A stretch of 64,000 bases of DNA from Marthasterias glacialis (lineage: Eukaryota > Echinodermata > Asteroidea > Forcipulatida > Asteriidae), in the NCBI GenBank assembly GCA_911728455.2, contig OU452231.1:129001-193000 (forward strand). The letters run 5' to 3'. Below, piece after piece: positions 43,901 to 58,900 of this stretch. Within the stretch, counting starts at the first letter, position 1, and each line of letters opens with the position of its first letter. Under the pieces are notes generated by a model that saw nothing but the letters and a program-made list of their open reading frames with translations, did no database searches and was not told where the DNA came from. The position numbers and the translations under genes are program-made.

Positions 43901-46900
43901 CAAAATAAAGCAAAGAAAACAAAGGTTTTCATAGAAAGCACCAGGATTAATTGTTCTCTTTCGAGAAAGTATGAGATCCGTTCAGCATGAATTGCAAAAC
44001 CTTGATCACGGGCGATGATCAGCCCCATGGCCAGAATCTATGCTAGAATCTTGGTTCACCTGTACAACAAAAGGACAAAGATCTGGAATCGGGATTACAC
44101 AATAACTCCCTGAGAAAGGGAGACTAAAAGCATGAATTCCAGTACCATATGTCTCTCTTTGTATGTAGGAAATGAAGCATTGCACAATGAGTGCATGCAC
44201 TGTGCACACTCCACAAGGGAATGTCCTGGGTGTTTATGTTCAGGTATCTCGATTTTACACAATGGCACGTCTGCACATCATTGGATTCCAGCCAGGGAAA
44301 ATATTGGCGTGTATACATGTCTTTCAGCATTAACTGGTTAGGGGATGGTTTTTGACAGAGTACAATTGTTTTAAATTCCTAGTTTAAGAAGTTTATCCTA
44401 AAATTAACCTATGAAAATTTCCCAAGTGTGTAAATGTTTGGATAGACTTTTATCACAGTGTAGCCATCTTGTTTTTCTTCCTTTCAAACCAATGTAACCA
44501 AACTGAGGCTTGAAGGAAAAAACAGTCTGACCCCTTTTTATAAATTGAGAATTCAAACTATCAGTGTCACAGTGTATACAGGTAATCTGACCAGGATGGA
44601 TCCAAATGAGATTTGTTTGTTTCTAATTATCCTAACAGCCAGCCCACTACCTAGGTCATCTCGTAGGTCATGAGGGCGAAGGTAGTCTCCTCTCAGAGCT
44701 GAAGTCAAAAGGTTGGGTTAACACGCTGTGCGGTGGGGCCAAGGATGGAGCTAAAGGTTTCATGTTCTTCATTATAAATGTTGACCTGAGTGAAGAAGGA
44801 ATCGGTAAGTATGACCATTGCTGACCTAGGGAGGGATTGCTTCTTTACTTGTTATGTCTTTCTTGATACTCTCTCCGATTTTCATTTGTGTATATGAAAA
44901 TTCATAACAATTTTAAGTTTGGGGAGTGTCGTGGCCAAGAAGTCTAGAGCGCCAGTGTGGTTTCGACTCCTTGTCTTGACACTTGTGTCTTTGAGGAAGA
45001 CACTAAACCATAATTGTTTCATCCTTCAGATGGGACGTAAAGCCAAAGGTCCCATGTGTAGTGAAATGTATGTAAAAGAACCCAGTACACTTATTATTAA
45101 AATGGGGCTCTATTAAAGGTCAAATTCAGTTTAGTGATGCACACATTTACCAATAGATAAAGTCCTTATCAAAGTAGGAGGAAAACTACAAGTCTCTAGC
45201 CTCACATTACAACGGTGTAAAATGTCAAGTAATTTGATGCAGTTTCAGAGCATGATGCCATTGGATGTCAACAATAAATAGGTCCCTAAATTCCACATTG
45301 GAATTTTTTTGTTAGTCTAAAGGTCAAATTTACGGCATTTTGATCATGGAAATTCAGGAATGAACTAAAAACAAATCCTCTTAAAATGTGTCGTAATAGG
45401 ATGTTTTCGGATGGTGATAGTTTTTTCCGCTCTGGAAGGGTATCAAATTGAATGTCTTTTTACGTCGTTTTAAAATGAGGTTAAAGACTTGTAATTTTAA
45501 AACAACAGTATGTTGCTTTAATTGAGGTAGTAAACTCTATAATAAATGTTAACTATGTAGTGATGTGTGCATGGCTACAGTAGAACCAGTTTGGATATAC
45601 CCTGGGTTGAACTGTTTGGAGACCACACTCTACCTATATCCCTAATATAGGCAGGTCTTACCATATAGTGCCGAGACATGGACAAATATCTGAAAAAAAC
45701 TAAGGGTGACAGAGAGGGCAAGAATTATGATAGGAGTAACAAAGAAGGATAGGATGACAAACGAGGATCCAAGAAATAAATCAAGAGTGTAGGATATTAT
45801 TTATGCCATTCAATCCAAGAAGTGGAGGTGGGCAGGTCACCTGGCAAGGAGGTACGACAACAGGTAGACATGCAAAACAACCAATTGTACTCCAAGAAAC
45901 CAAACCAGGAAAAAAGGAAAACAAAACAGGAAGATGGAGTGATGAACTAAGAATCTAATAAGAGAATTACGTGGCAACAGACAGCACAAGATAGAATAGA
46001 AAAATTGGTGAAGAGGCTTTTCTCCTGCAGTGGAGTGAAATAGGCTTGTTAGATTACCAATGGGTAAAGAATAAGTAATTAAACATATTTGTCCGCTCTG
46101 ATTTTTATGGACACCTTTCCCCTCTCCACCTCAGACCATGTAGAGGAAATTGTCAGCCACATGTTCCAGTATCTGAACCTCCTTCACAAAGAAGGGCCTC
46201 AGGAGTGGGTTCATGAGGAATGCAGGGATCTAGACGCCCTCAAGTTCCAGTTCAAAGACAAGGAGAGAGCCGCTGGTTACGTTACGCGGATAGCCAGCAT
46301 GCTGCATGTGAGTCTAGCTTTTAGTTTATAATAAGGGAATAAAAGAGTGGTGACAAGGTCTTAAGACCGACAGGGTCATGGCCGTGCATGACCCTGAAAA
46401 GTACTTCCCTTTCACGACTCTTTTATTCCTATTCATAAATACTTTTTTGTAAAATCTATAAATTGTTTTGTTTTGTAACTTTTCAATTGGTATCAACGTA
46501 TATTTGGTTTGTGTTAACACCATGTGATTATATCTACTTTGCTATACAAAGTAGATTGTTCTTGTGAGAACTTGTCCTGTTATTATTGTACTACCGCAGA
46601 GTAGATTTCAGAATTTGGGGGAAAAACTGAAAAGAACTGTCCTGCTTATTAAGTACTACCTGGGGAAGTAGGAAATCAGCGGGGACTACTACTACTTTGG
46701 CTTAGTGGATCGAGGGGACTTCTTGGATAACTTCACTACCACGGAGTGAGTTTAATAATTGGTCTCAACGTTTCAACCAGCCTGCTCTAGCCATCGCCAA
46801 GAGACAGTCTCCTGACGATGACTAGGGTCTCATGTGTTATGGGACGCAGAAGCGCTATATTTTTCTGTATTCCACTCCACATGTGTGATAACTAATAGGA

Positions 46901-49900
46901 TTTTGCCATGTTTCCTATCTCATTTTACTACCATCTGTTTGTTATTTTGTTGCAGCAAGAATACCCAGTTGAAGAGGTCCTGAGTGCACCCTTCATGATG
47001 CCTGACTTTAGACCAGATCTCATTGACATGATATTGAGTAAATTAACACCAGACACTATCAGGTAACTACAGGTGTATAGTGTGATAAATATTGATGAGG
47101 GTGGACAATGGACACAGTATGTTGTGTATGTGCCTTGCTCAATAAGCCATTTTCCAGTTAGATTTTGAACTAAGTCTGGTACAGTTTAATTGGTCACAAG
47201 TGAACACTCAAATTACTGGACTCCCCAGACTAAAAGACAGTGTTGCTTTGTAACATGGTTCGGGCAAACCTCCAGATGGACAAAGTCTGGTACCATTGTG
47301 CCACACACACTCATTCAGAATTGTGTATGGGCGTTTGCCTTCTCTCATGTATATAGGCAACAGCTTGCCCCAAACTGTCTCTCGCCTGAAAAAAAATCAA
47401 ATTTAAAGGGTCACTTGTGACTAAGTAAGTCAGTGTACCAGACATTCAAATCTAACTCCCAAATAGCTTATAGTACACCGACATCTGCAAAATTACAAGA
47501 TTTTGTATTTTCTTTCAAGAGCTATGTGCACTTTTTGCCTGGTGACCTTTGACCGAGTTGGCTCAGTAATTTTACGATATCACAAGTCACACCATCTGCA
47601 CACCTTTCTCTATCAAGTATTACCTACTCTTGCAGTATCTTCAGGGTCTATTATCATGTCAGCCAGCATTTCTAGTAAGGTTCTCCATTAAACATAAGAT
47701 ATTAGCAATAATAGTGGCTTCTTGTGTAGCACTCAAATCCATCAGGCAGTGACACTCATGGCACTCGAATATTATTACCCCCAACACAGGGTCATTTGTT
47801 TCATTCCTTCAAAACCATCTGAGCTCCCTGGGGAATATGCAGCCTGTGCTGCCAAGTAAGGAGCACACCATTCACAAGAACCATCCCTACCCTCACAGGT
47901 ACCCAATAACCCCTGGGTGATGGAAAGCAATTATAGTCAAGTGCCTTGGTCAAGGACCCACACCCTGATGACTGAGCGGCCAGAACTTGAGTCCAGTTTA
48001 GACCACTTTGGCCACAATAAGGCAAAATTGGCAAATAGTGTAACTGCATAAAGTGTAAATTGGGATCTACTAGTGGTACACACCATCTCAAAACATCTCA
48101 CAGTCAAATGTTCATGTGCAGAATGAGAACAATTTGTTTTTAATATTCATACAGCTTCCCCTGTGAGCTTGTGTAAACCATAATCTAGAACATCAAACTC
48201 TACCAACAAGTGCAATTTTATTTCCAGGGTTGCCGTTATATCCAAGAGTTTTGATGGAAAGACGGACTCAGTTGAGAAGTGGTACGGCACGGAGTATAAA
48301 ATAGAACGTATTCCAGAAGATCTCCTTCAGGTGATAAATCAATTTTCTTTGAAATGTTATCGTCATATAATCTAATGTGAAAAATTAGATGCTCATTTGG
48401 TAGAGCACCAGCACCTAAACCCGGTGTTTGCCATAGTCAATTTGTCTTTGTTCACCCCCAAATTGATTTAAAATTACCCAGTCAGTTTCCCTTGTAGTTT
48501 ATTACTTGATATTTAAAAAGACAAAGTTGCATCACCTTAGGGTGATCCCTATACTGCCGCTTCCCAGGTTATATCGTAAACTGGTTGTGAACCCTGGCTA
48601 TATGTCAGTATGCAGTTGTATGACTTCTGACTGTGATTGATGTGTAGGGTAGCTACACCTGACCTTAAAAAAGCAAATCAGCCCAGTGGAGACCCCTGCT
48701 TGTTTTCCAGAAGATAGCAATCTATCTGAGAAAGCCAGGCACTGCTAACTTCTCCCATGGTTTCTTCAATAATGCAATTGCAAACAAGGTCAATCAACAC
48801 TGGGTGATGAAACTCGTCCCGGACTGTTTTTACCCACTGGTTGTCCTTTACTAATTTTGACAAGATCCCTAAAATGAAATCTTCAGAGTGATAATAGAGT
48901 TGTAGATTTGGTATCTGAACACATGCATGCTTTTGTTTGCAGAAAATGTGATTCACACTTTTAAGTAGTCAACCAATTGGATCACCATTGTATGTCTTTG
49001 TAAAAATAACAGCCATTTGCGAGTTGATTGGTCACATGTGGACACTCAAATTGGATTCACCAGACTAAAGACACTGTTGTTACATAACATGGTTCAGGGC
49101 AAGCAACCACCAGATGGGCAAAGCCTCGTTCCATTGTGCCACACACATTCATTCAGAACAGGAGACTTTGAACAATAGGTGGCAGCAGACTTGCCAGGTA
49201 AATACTCATTGTTGTTTACATAGTTTTGAGCATGCACAAAAATTTCTGAGAACATTAGATATACCTGGTAAGTCTGCTGCCACCTAGCATCCTCAAAAGT
49301 CTCCAATGTTGTATGGGTGTTTACCATCTCTTACATAACAAAGCAAAAGCTTGCCCCAATCCCTGTGACATGGCAACTGTCTCAAGTCTGAAGAATTGAA
49401 ATTAAAGCGCTCACTTGCGACTAAGGAAGTCATTGTACCAGACATGATTCAGATCTAATACACAAATGGCTTATTTGGTAATGAGAGAGTTTAACAAGTT
49501 TTCTACTCTACAGAGCTGGAAGGACGCTGGTCTTCATGACAGCTTCAAACTCCCTCAGAGGAATGAGTTCATTGCAACCAAGTTTGAAATCCTACCAAGG
49601 GATGAAGACTGTGTAGATTTTCCTAAAGGAACCACAGGGTCCCTTCTACCCACTCTAATCAAGGATACTCCCTTCACCATGCTATGGTTTAAACAAGATG
49701 ACACATTCTTACTTCCAAAAGTCTGTTTCTTGGCAGAATTTGCGAGGTAGGTTGAAGAAGCGCTTCGATTTGTCAGAGTTTTTACTGGGTTTGATTGGAA
49801 AATACCAAAACTTACTGCATTTATTGACCAACAAGTTGTCATTCTACACAAGGCATTATATTTAAATTGATGTTAAATTTGCATCAGAGATAAACAGCAT

Positions 49901-52900
49901 TATTTGTTTTTTCCCCAATGCACCGATGTTTGTGAAGCACTGTATTCTCAGTACTTTCCCGACTCCTGTGAAAAAAATTCAAAGGCATATTACTCTGACC
50001 CACAACTTTGCCATTCTAGAGCAGATGTCTTATCACTGGACCACTGACATTTCCCTGTAGCTAGAGGCAGTTCAAATCCGATATTTTAGCAGCAAATACC
50101 GCAACGGTTTTAAATTGATGTTAAATTTGCAGTGGGGATAAAGATTATTATTTTTGTTTTACCTATACACCGATGTGTGTCGAGCACTGTATTTTCAGTA
50201 CTTTCCCTATGGGAGTCCTGTGGAAAAAAACTACAAGGCATTATTGTTATTAATAAGCCTACTTTTGTTTTTACAAAAATCACTGAATTTTGGGTGTTAT
50301 GCAAACAAATAAAAGTGTTGATGAGTTTGTTTGTATATCTATTAAACAGAGTCTTGCTCAAATTTGTTCAAATTTTCTCAATATCAACACCTTTATTTCA
50401 TTTGTAAATGCATCTATAGACCATGTAAGCTTTGTTTATATAAAAAGTGACCTTGTACATTCCAGGGCATTTCTTGGCAGGCAAAATACTTCACTGGTCA
50501 TATGGGAAGTTTTACATTTTGCATTATGATCAACACATAAATTCAAGAGTTATAAAAATAACAGCTGAACAAGTTATAGAAGGCGAAAAAAAGGGAACTA
50601 AATCTGGAGGTGGGGTTTAAAAGTAGTCCTTGTTCAAGACCTTCCTGTTGTTTATGTTCCACGATATTCCACCATCCACCAGAGGCACACCGCGCATTAT
50701 CACCCACAAACTATCACCAATAGAGGGCGCTACCTCATAACAAACCACTATCACTCACAAACCGGATCCCCAGGAAAAACTTTGCTGAAGAACAAAGAAA
50801 AGGTTAAACCCATCTGAGCAGATATACAAGACAATGGTGGGATCTAGGGGAATAGATAGATCGAATTGACACGAGTCCCGAACATGACTTCAATGTGAAA
50901 CAGTGCCCTCTTTGGTTTATTTATTACATACATGAATGTGTACATTGTACACAATCTGTTGAACATCGTTTGTGGTAACACCATAGTCTTGGAAGAAGAC
51001 TGCAGACTTATGTTCATGTTTCATGATCTTTTATTTCTGCAGCCCTTTGGCTTACATGGACCCTCTTCATTGCAACCTGACATGTCTATTTGCAGTATTA
51101 CTCCGCGATTCTCTCAATGAATATGCATATGCTGCCGAGCTCGCTAACATCAACTACGCGATCGAAAGCACAGTCTATGGAATCAATGTGAGTATGCAGT
51201 TCATGCTTTCCTTTTAAGGCTCTTTTCTAAACCGGGCCTAAGGCTCTCCCCACTTTCCTCTCTTCATGGTTATTATTTCTATTAGTAGTAATGTTTTTAT
51301 GGAAGAGGGGCTCTAAGGTTAAAGTCAGTTTTGTGATGCACTCATTTTCCAATTGATAGAGTCCTTATGAAAGTGAGAAAAAAATATGCAAGTCTCTTAC
51401 CTCAACATTAAAAAACATTCATTTATGTCAAATTTCAAGTGTATGGGTCTGTAGATTTTTGTGCAGGGAATTTTCTTTGCCAAAAATTGTTAAAGGTCTC
51501 ACGTTTGGACCGTAGCAGAGTCTTTCTCAATGGCTAAATGAATGTTTATTTCATTTCTGAATTTCCATTATATTTCATCAAAACGGCATTGAATTTGATC
51601 TTTTGACAGGCTAAAAAATTCTGAAAGAGTATAAAATAAAATACCATTTTAACATGAGGGTTAGAGACTTGTAATATTTTGTCCATTTGCATAAGGACTC
51701 TATCTATTGGAAAACAAGTGCATCACAAAATTGAATTTGACCTTGAAGCCTGTCTTTATAGCACAACTTGATAGCATCTTATACCTTCTTGTTAAGTGTT
51801 CAGGCTTCAGCCGAACAAGCTCTTGTTTTTGTTCAAGTTTTTGTTTTCCTTTTTCTTCTTCTTCTCCTTCCCATATACTTTTCTCCAAAAGTTAACTTAA
51901 AACCTTGAAACTTGGTATATACTTAAAGCTCAACCTGAAGACTGCACTAAATGATGTCATGGTGACATCAGGTGTCAAATTACAATAAATCCAAGTATTA
52001 TATGTAAACAAAATCATAACCCCTGAGTTACAGAGAAAAACTATTTAAAAGCCATCATTTCAGCTCTGCAGTTTTGAACATGGTTTCAGTGTGTGAATAT
52101 CCAATTGACCCTTTGCTTTTTCAAATTTAAACTGATGATGTTACATTATTAAACAGCACCCTCTAGTAACAAGTTTTATGTTATTACTAAAACAGGGTTG
52201 TCACCTGGTTTTACATATAAATGCTTTTGATATTAACTCATTGATGTTTACCAGCATTTCATTACTTGTTCCCAAACACCTACATGTAGTTTTTGTGATG
52301 TCACAAAAACGGAATGTCTAGTTTGGAATTGTGGTTGCTTTAGCATTATAATAATTGTCCATTTATATTGCGCAAATTCCATATTAATATGATCAAATGC
52401 GCATTACAATGTGTATAATCTATGTACCAAACATGCTCAGAGGTGGCACATTAAGCAGCCAAACCAGAAACACCGGGGCAAGCCCCTTCTCTTTTACGAT
52501 AAGTATTCTGGGTGTTTTATGTGTATTACACAACGCACAGGACCTAACAGTTTTATGTCCCATCCAAAAGACGTGGGCTCGATGTTACAAAGCCCTATCA
52601 TGTCCCAGACAAGCCACCAACCATGACAGGACATGGTCTATGGAGTGGTCTCCTATCCAACTACTAACCACAGTCAATGGTGCTTAACTTGGCAGTACCA
52701 TCAGTGGCTCTCCTGTTGAGCTAACTGTCTAACCTGTTGAGTCTAACTGTTTGGTCACTATTTGACTTATTCTTTACCACCATCTCTAAACCTACTTGCA
52801 TTTGACTTATTGCTTTTTCTTTAGATTCAACTTGGTGGCTACAACGACAAACAAATGCTACTACTCAAGAAGATTGTGGAGAAAATGACCAACTTTACCA

Positions 52901-55900
52901 TCGATGAAAACAGATTTGATGTCATTAAGGAAACGGTATGTACAATTTCAACTTTGCAATCAAACTATCCCCCAAAAAGATGACTTTAACTGAAAATATT
53001 ACAGTTCTAAATGTTTCGCTAAACACTTTTTGTGGAAGTGGTTAATGTTGGTTTTGATGGTGTTGTCATTATTTGAAGTGACTAACCACTTTTAGCATCT
53101 GCACAGGATTTTGTCAAGTGCAGTTGACTCATGCCTGTGTTGATGGTATAATTGATGTCATCTGGGTGCAATTTCATGGCACTGCTTATCACAGACTTTT
53201 GTGCTTACAGCACCCTGTATAAGAACCTATGGGCTATAAGCACAGAACTCTACAGTAAGCACAAAGGTCAACAGGCAAAAGGTGTTTACAAATAAAGTAT
53301 AAAATCTTCCACTTTGTTAAATTTTTCATTTGGAAAGTTGGGATAAGTTTTAAATCTCAATCTTCTGTTTTGGGGTCTTATATTTGTTTTCCTTGGTTTT
53401 ATTTGGACCATAATTTGCAAGATGAACAAATTCCTGTAGTAACTACACCCCTTTTGATTTGTGAAATAAAATACAAAGTTTCGGTTTGAATCTTGTTTGT
53501 ATTCTTAGGGCTTATCTTAAATCTTAATCTACTATTTCAGGGTGGATTTATGTACACATTACTATATAAACTAGAGGTCATTGGTCTATGGAAGAGAATA
53601 TAAATTCTTGTATTTTACCAAGTTTTTAATAATAAAAATAATGATAATAATAATGCACAGTTTATATGGCACTTTTATCACACCCAGGGGCCATCTCAAA
53701 GTGCTCATTATTTTATGACAGGTAGCAGAGTTATGTCTGAATTATTAGACCCATTTATATAGCACCTTGTAAGGTATTACAATGTATATAGCACCTTGTA
53801 AGAAGGTTCTATATAGCACCTTGTAAGGTATTTTATTTTTTTTTCGGTACTGGATTTTATTTTGAGAATATTGTGTAAGATGAACAAACTCCTATATCCT
53901 CGGCTCAGTGCTTTAAGGTCACAAACTGCAATTTCATATCCGTATAATTTTAAAAAGGAGTTAAATGTAAGTTGCTTTGAAATCTAGAAACAATCAAAAT
54001 TCACCAACAAAACTTTTCCTTAGAAAAGGCATGTTTTTGCTAAACAATTACTTTGGAGACCAATAAACTCTACTTGCCAGGAGCTCCGAAATATGAACTT
54101 CATAAGCAGTAAGCTTTCAGACTGATACTAATAAACAAATATTTGGATGAATACCAATCCTGTATTCTATTTTTAATGTAGTATTCCAGAATGCTTCAGA
54201 ATTTCCGAGCAGAGCAGCCTCATCAGCATGCTGCGTATTACACAACGGTACTCATGTCTGAACAAGCATGGACCAAGGATGAAATGTTTGAATGTATGGA
54301 CGGTAAGTATTGTCACCATTTTCATGAAATGGCGAATCCGACACAAGTCTAAAATTCCATGTTTTATTTTATTTATTAATTATGGTTGTGAAGCCAAGGA
54401 TTCTCGGAAAAACGAACTTAATCACTATACTAGCCAAGAACCCCATGGAAAGAAGACAAGGAAGGAAGTTTCAGTTTTAGATGTGGGAGGAAACCCCCAG
54501 AGATATATTCCAAGAAAAATCCACACTCAGGTAGGACTGAAAAACCCAATACACATATTGCCCCCAGCAGGATTCAAACCGGGGTCCTAGAGGTGGAAGG
54601 CAAGGAAAGATACCACTATGCCAACCCGACCAATAGTTAATTTTTTTTTCAAACTGCTGTGTCAGAGACTGCTAACTGTTCTTAGTTTAAGGGAGTGTCT
54701 CTCAAAAGTCTGAATAGTAGGAATGTTTTAAGTTGATTGGATAAATAGTCCAGTAGACATACATGAACTGAGTCATTGTAACGCAGGAACGTTCCCTTGG
54801 AACATTCAAAATGCCCATGAACATATTCCTTGATGATTGTTTCTGTTGTTCCTGAGGGCCCATTTCTGGGGCGGAAAAATTTCAGAGCTCAATAATTCAA
54901 ATCTTACCTGTAAGAAGCTACTAATCTCACCGGATTAACATTTCATGGCCGCATAGATTTTTTGGCGGTGGTTTTTGGATGTCAGATTTTCGTGAAATAA
55001 TTTGACTCTCAACGTTAACATTCCTGCAAACTTTAAACACAGTTCATCACGCAAATCTATAATGCGTGTGTTTGCACGTCACCGCACACTATTATGTGCA
55101 ACTGTCCTGCCCCATCACGCTAGCGTATGCCTACGCACAACAGGCATGTTTAAGAGAACGAACAAAGCGGAAATTTTGTAACATAATTAATTCACAAAAA
55201 TGACGGATTTATGAAGAATATCTGACGTCCAAAACCCAACGCCAAAAAATGAATGCCTCCATTGAGATTAGTAGCTTCTTACAGGTAAGTTTTGAATTAT
55301 GGAGCTCTGATAATTTTCTGCCCCAGAAATGGATCCTCATATCTAGGACCCTGTATCTGTGTACAGCACAGAGGAAAAGTCCTGCATATAGGGCTACTTC
55401 AAGCCTGGAAATTGCCCGACTTTAGAGACGCTCCCTAAAATGGAATTACCAAAATAAAGCTGACTTCTTCAATCACGCAGAACTGTTGATATTACTTTTG
55501 CACTCAACAGAAGTAACCATAGACCGCATGAAGGCATTTATTCCTCAGTTCCTATCCAGGCTCCACATTGAGGCACTGGTCCATGGCAATATGACCCAAC
55601 AGGTGAGTTGCACAAATTTCTTATCACTTTTGGTATTAGGGGCTGTCCAAACTTTTTAAAATGTTCAAGTTCGCACAAAGCAGGCGACAGGGGAGGGGTG
55701 ATTGCGCCTGCGTGAAACTTTGTAAGTTGAAAAAAAATGTTGACTTTTCACTGCTAGGGTTATTTTTTCAGGGTGAGTTCAATTAGCTGACCCAAAGGGG
55801 CCCTAACTACCTTGCTCGTGAAGTGGGATAGAGGAGGCAGACCCAGTTTTTTAGTGACAAAAGATGGCAGCAGGCACATTGAAATATTAATCGTAAAAAA

Positions 55901-58900
55901 TTATTCAAAAGCTTTTTCAAAGTGTACTTTCCGAACGGTAGGTAGTCACAATGCCTCAATTAAAAAAAAAACATATCAGGTGCCTAATTGTGAAAAAAAA
56001 CTTACCTGGTAAACAATACTTTGTTAACATTTTAATAATCTATGAACATTGATCTGTGACACTTCCGCTGTCTCACTTAACTCTAGAAAGCATGTGATTA
56101 GACCTCATCAGGGCTTACTTGTATGACTTAAACATGAGTAAATGTTCAGGGAAGCACAGTGAATTCACCAAATCAAGATTACTTATGCATTAATAAAACC
56201 ATGGGTGTCTCAAGGCAGGGATGAGAGTGGATGAAAATGAAAATACCACAAAACACTGATGGAAGGTTTGGTGGCTACCAACCACACCATAAATCATATC
56301 AATGGCAGCATTCTGTGCTTAAATATAAATACAGTACACTGGACTGGATGTATGCAAAGGACATTTCAAACAATATATGTATATTTTTTTTTTTTTTTTT
56401 TTTTAGTAAACAAATTCCACAACAATAATTTTGTGAAATCCGGAAATCCTGAAAAATCGGGAGGATTCTCATCCCTGTCCAATGCAAACTTAAGCACTAT
56501 TGACACCACTATTAATGTCACAGGCGGCTGCTGTCTGCAAAATTACCTGTAAAAGTTATGATAAGTTTGTACATGTAAACGCCACTTTGCCTAAAATGCG
56601 CACTACACTGTACAACACAAGGGGACATTGACTCCTAAAATGGCGCTACAAAGATTATTGTGACAATGACGTCAGGTAAATTGGGTTAATTCATGTACAT
56701 TATAAACCTGAGAAAAACTAGAAAGCTTACTGTGAACAAGAAGCACTTTAAGATTCAATGTCATTCTAATGTAAAAAAATTTTATTGACGATGTAGCAAG
56801 TCTTGGAGGCAATGGAAATGGTTGAGAATGTCTTGAAGAACAAAGGGAACACCAAACCACTTCTACCGAGCCAGCTGATCAGACATAGAGAAATACAACT
56901 TCCTGATGGTAAGATAAGAATAGACTTTGTAATCCATTACATTACATGTTTCATAGTGGGGCTACAGAGATCTGCGTTTCTGCAGGCACAATTTGTACAC
57001 TGACTTATGGAAAAAATCTTAAAATTTTGCATTTTTAAATGGAGATTGAACCAGAACTTTGCATTGTAAGTACAAAGTTCTTGTCGGCAAATAGACTTCT
57101 TTAACCAGTTCCCGCCAGGATTCTTCATTTTTCAAAAATGGGCAAAAATCTGCAAAATATTCAACACCATCTGATGTCTTTGTGTGGGTGAAACAAGCGT
57201 TGCATGGTGAGTGCATACTCTGTGCACGCTCTGAAACAAAATGTCTGGGGGACCTTTGTTCCGGTATTCTGATTTTACACAATGGCGTGTTTAAACATCA
57301 CCCATTTGTTGGCTTAGAAAATAATGATGGGTATATAGGTCATCCGGCATCAACGGGTTAATAAATCGTACTTACTCCCTTAACATTGTACATTCAGTGA
57401 TCAAGACTTCTTGATTTCCCATGTTATAACCCAAACCTCATAATAGCCATTCTCATAAATAATACTGAGAATCTATTGTACTACTACAGGTTGTTTTTAC
57501 GTTTACCAGCGTCACAACAATGTCCACACCTCTTCGGGGATTGAGGTTTACTATCAGACTGATGTCCAGTCAACAAGAAGCAATACCCTGCTGGAGTTAT
57601 TCTGTCAGATTATCAGTGAACCGTGCTTTGATACACTCAGAACCAAAGAACAGCTAGGTAAAAAGTGATAAATATTAACAACAGAGGGCGCTATTCTTGC
57701 TAGTATAATCAAAAGAGAGATAGTGGTAATACTTTGGTTGGTGTCAATTAAGGCTACAGGTCTATTACATGAGCACCAGCTACCTTGATGCCATGCACAT
57801 TTATGCAAGGCAAACTTGACCAATCAAACATGTAAGCCTGGTTTATACTTCACAAGAACTATGAGAACCGTCATCCATTCACTTTGAACTTTGCAGACGC
57901 GAAAAATATTTGCCTCACAGGCAGTTTCGCCCAAGTTGAGCAAATCCTTCGCAAAGTGACAACAATCAAAGTATTATATTCCACTTGATGGTGCACTTCT
58001 GGTAGTTTTGATTTTGAGATGGTACACTGGGAGTGGAAATCACAGAAATGCTTTAAAAAAGCACTGTGAAGGAGGAAACTATTTTTCCTCATTAAAAAAC
58101 AGTCACACACCCCTGCACGGTCAAACAAGGGAATTATGGGAATGGTATGCCACAGAATGGTATGCTACAGAATGGTATGCTACAGAATGGTATGCCACAG
58201 AATGGTATGCCAGAAATAGTGAAAACTGCAAGCATGTGATGAAGACCAGCATGTATCATACACTGACTACCAACAAGATTAGAGACTGATGGTGTGTTTG
58301 TCATATAAGGGATGAAACATGCAGTAGGTTGCTACTACATTATAACACAGTTTATTGAGTTGTAATCTGAAGAGCTTTGTTGTCATTGACAGGGTACATA
58401 GTATTCAGCGGTGTACGTCGTTCAAATGGTGTTCAAGGTCTAAGATTCATCATCCAATCAGAGAAGAGACCTCAGTACCTGGATAGTAGGATTGAAGCTT
58501 TCTTGCTCAGTATGCAGGTATGGCTCAAGGCAACTGAAACACGCCCCCCCCCCTCCTTCAGTCCCCCTCAATGCCAATCAAAGCATTTCCCAAACCACCT
58601 AAGTTCCTCTCAATCCAATTCTCTATTAATACCGACTATAACATGCCTGAGTCCCTGCCCTCCCACCTCATTGGCAATCAAGACATGGCCAAACCCATTT
58701 CATACCCTCTTACAGCCAATCAAAACACGGCCTCCATCCCACCCCCATCCCCTGCATTGCTAAATGAAACTTGTCCCTATCCCATGTACACAAAAGTTGT
58801 GATTGATTGTATCTTAGCTCTCATTCTGAGCAGGAAGAGAAAAGATACATATAAACTTGTATTAGAAAATAACATGAAACTGCATTATGGACACCATGCA

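Noticed and set aside
54228..54590. 120-codon open frame overlapping IDE exon 17
   Set aside because: It is a shifted frame over exon 17 that continues into the intronic SINE.
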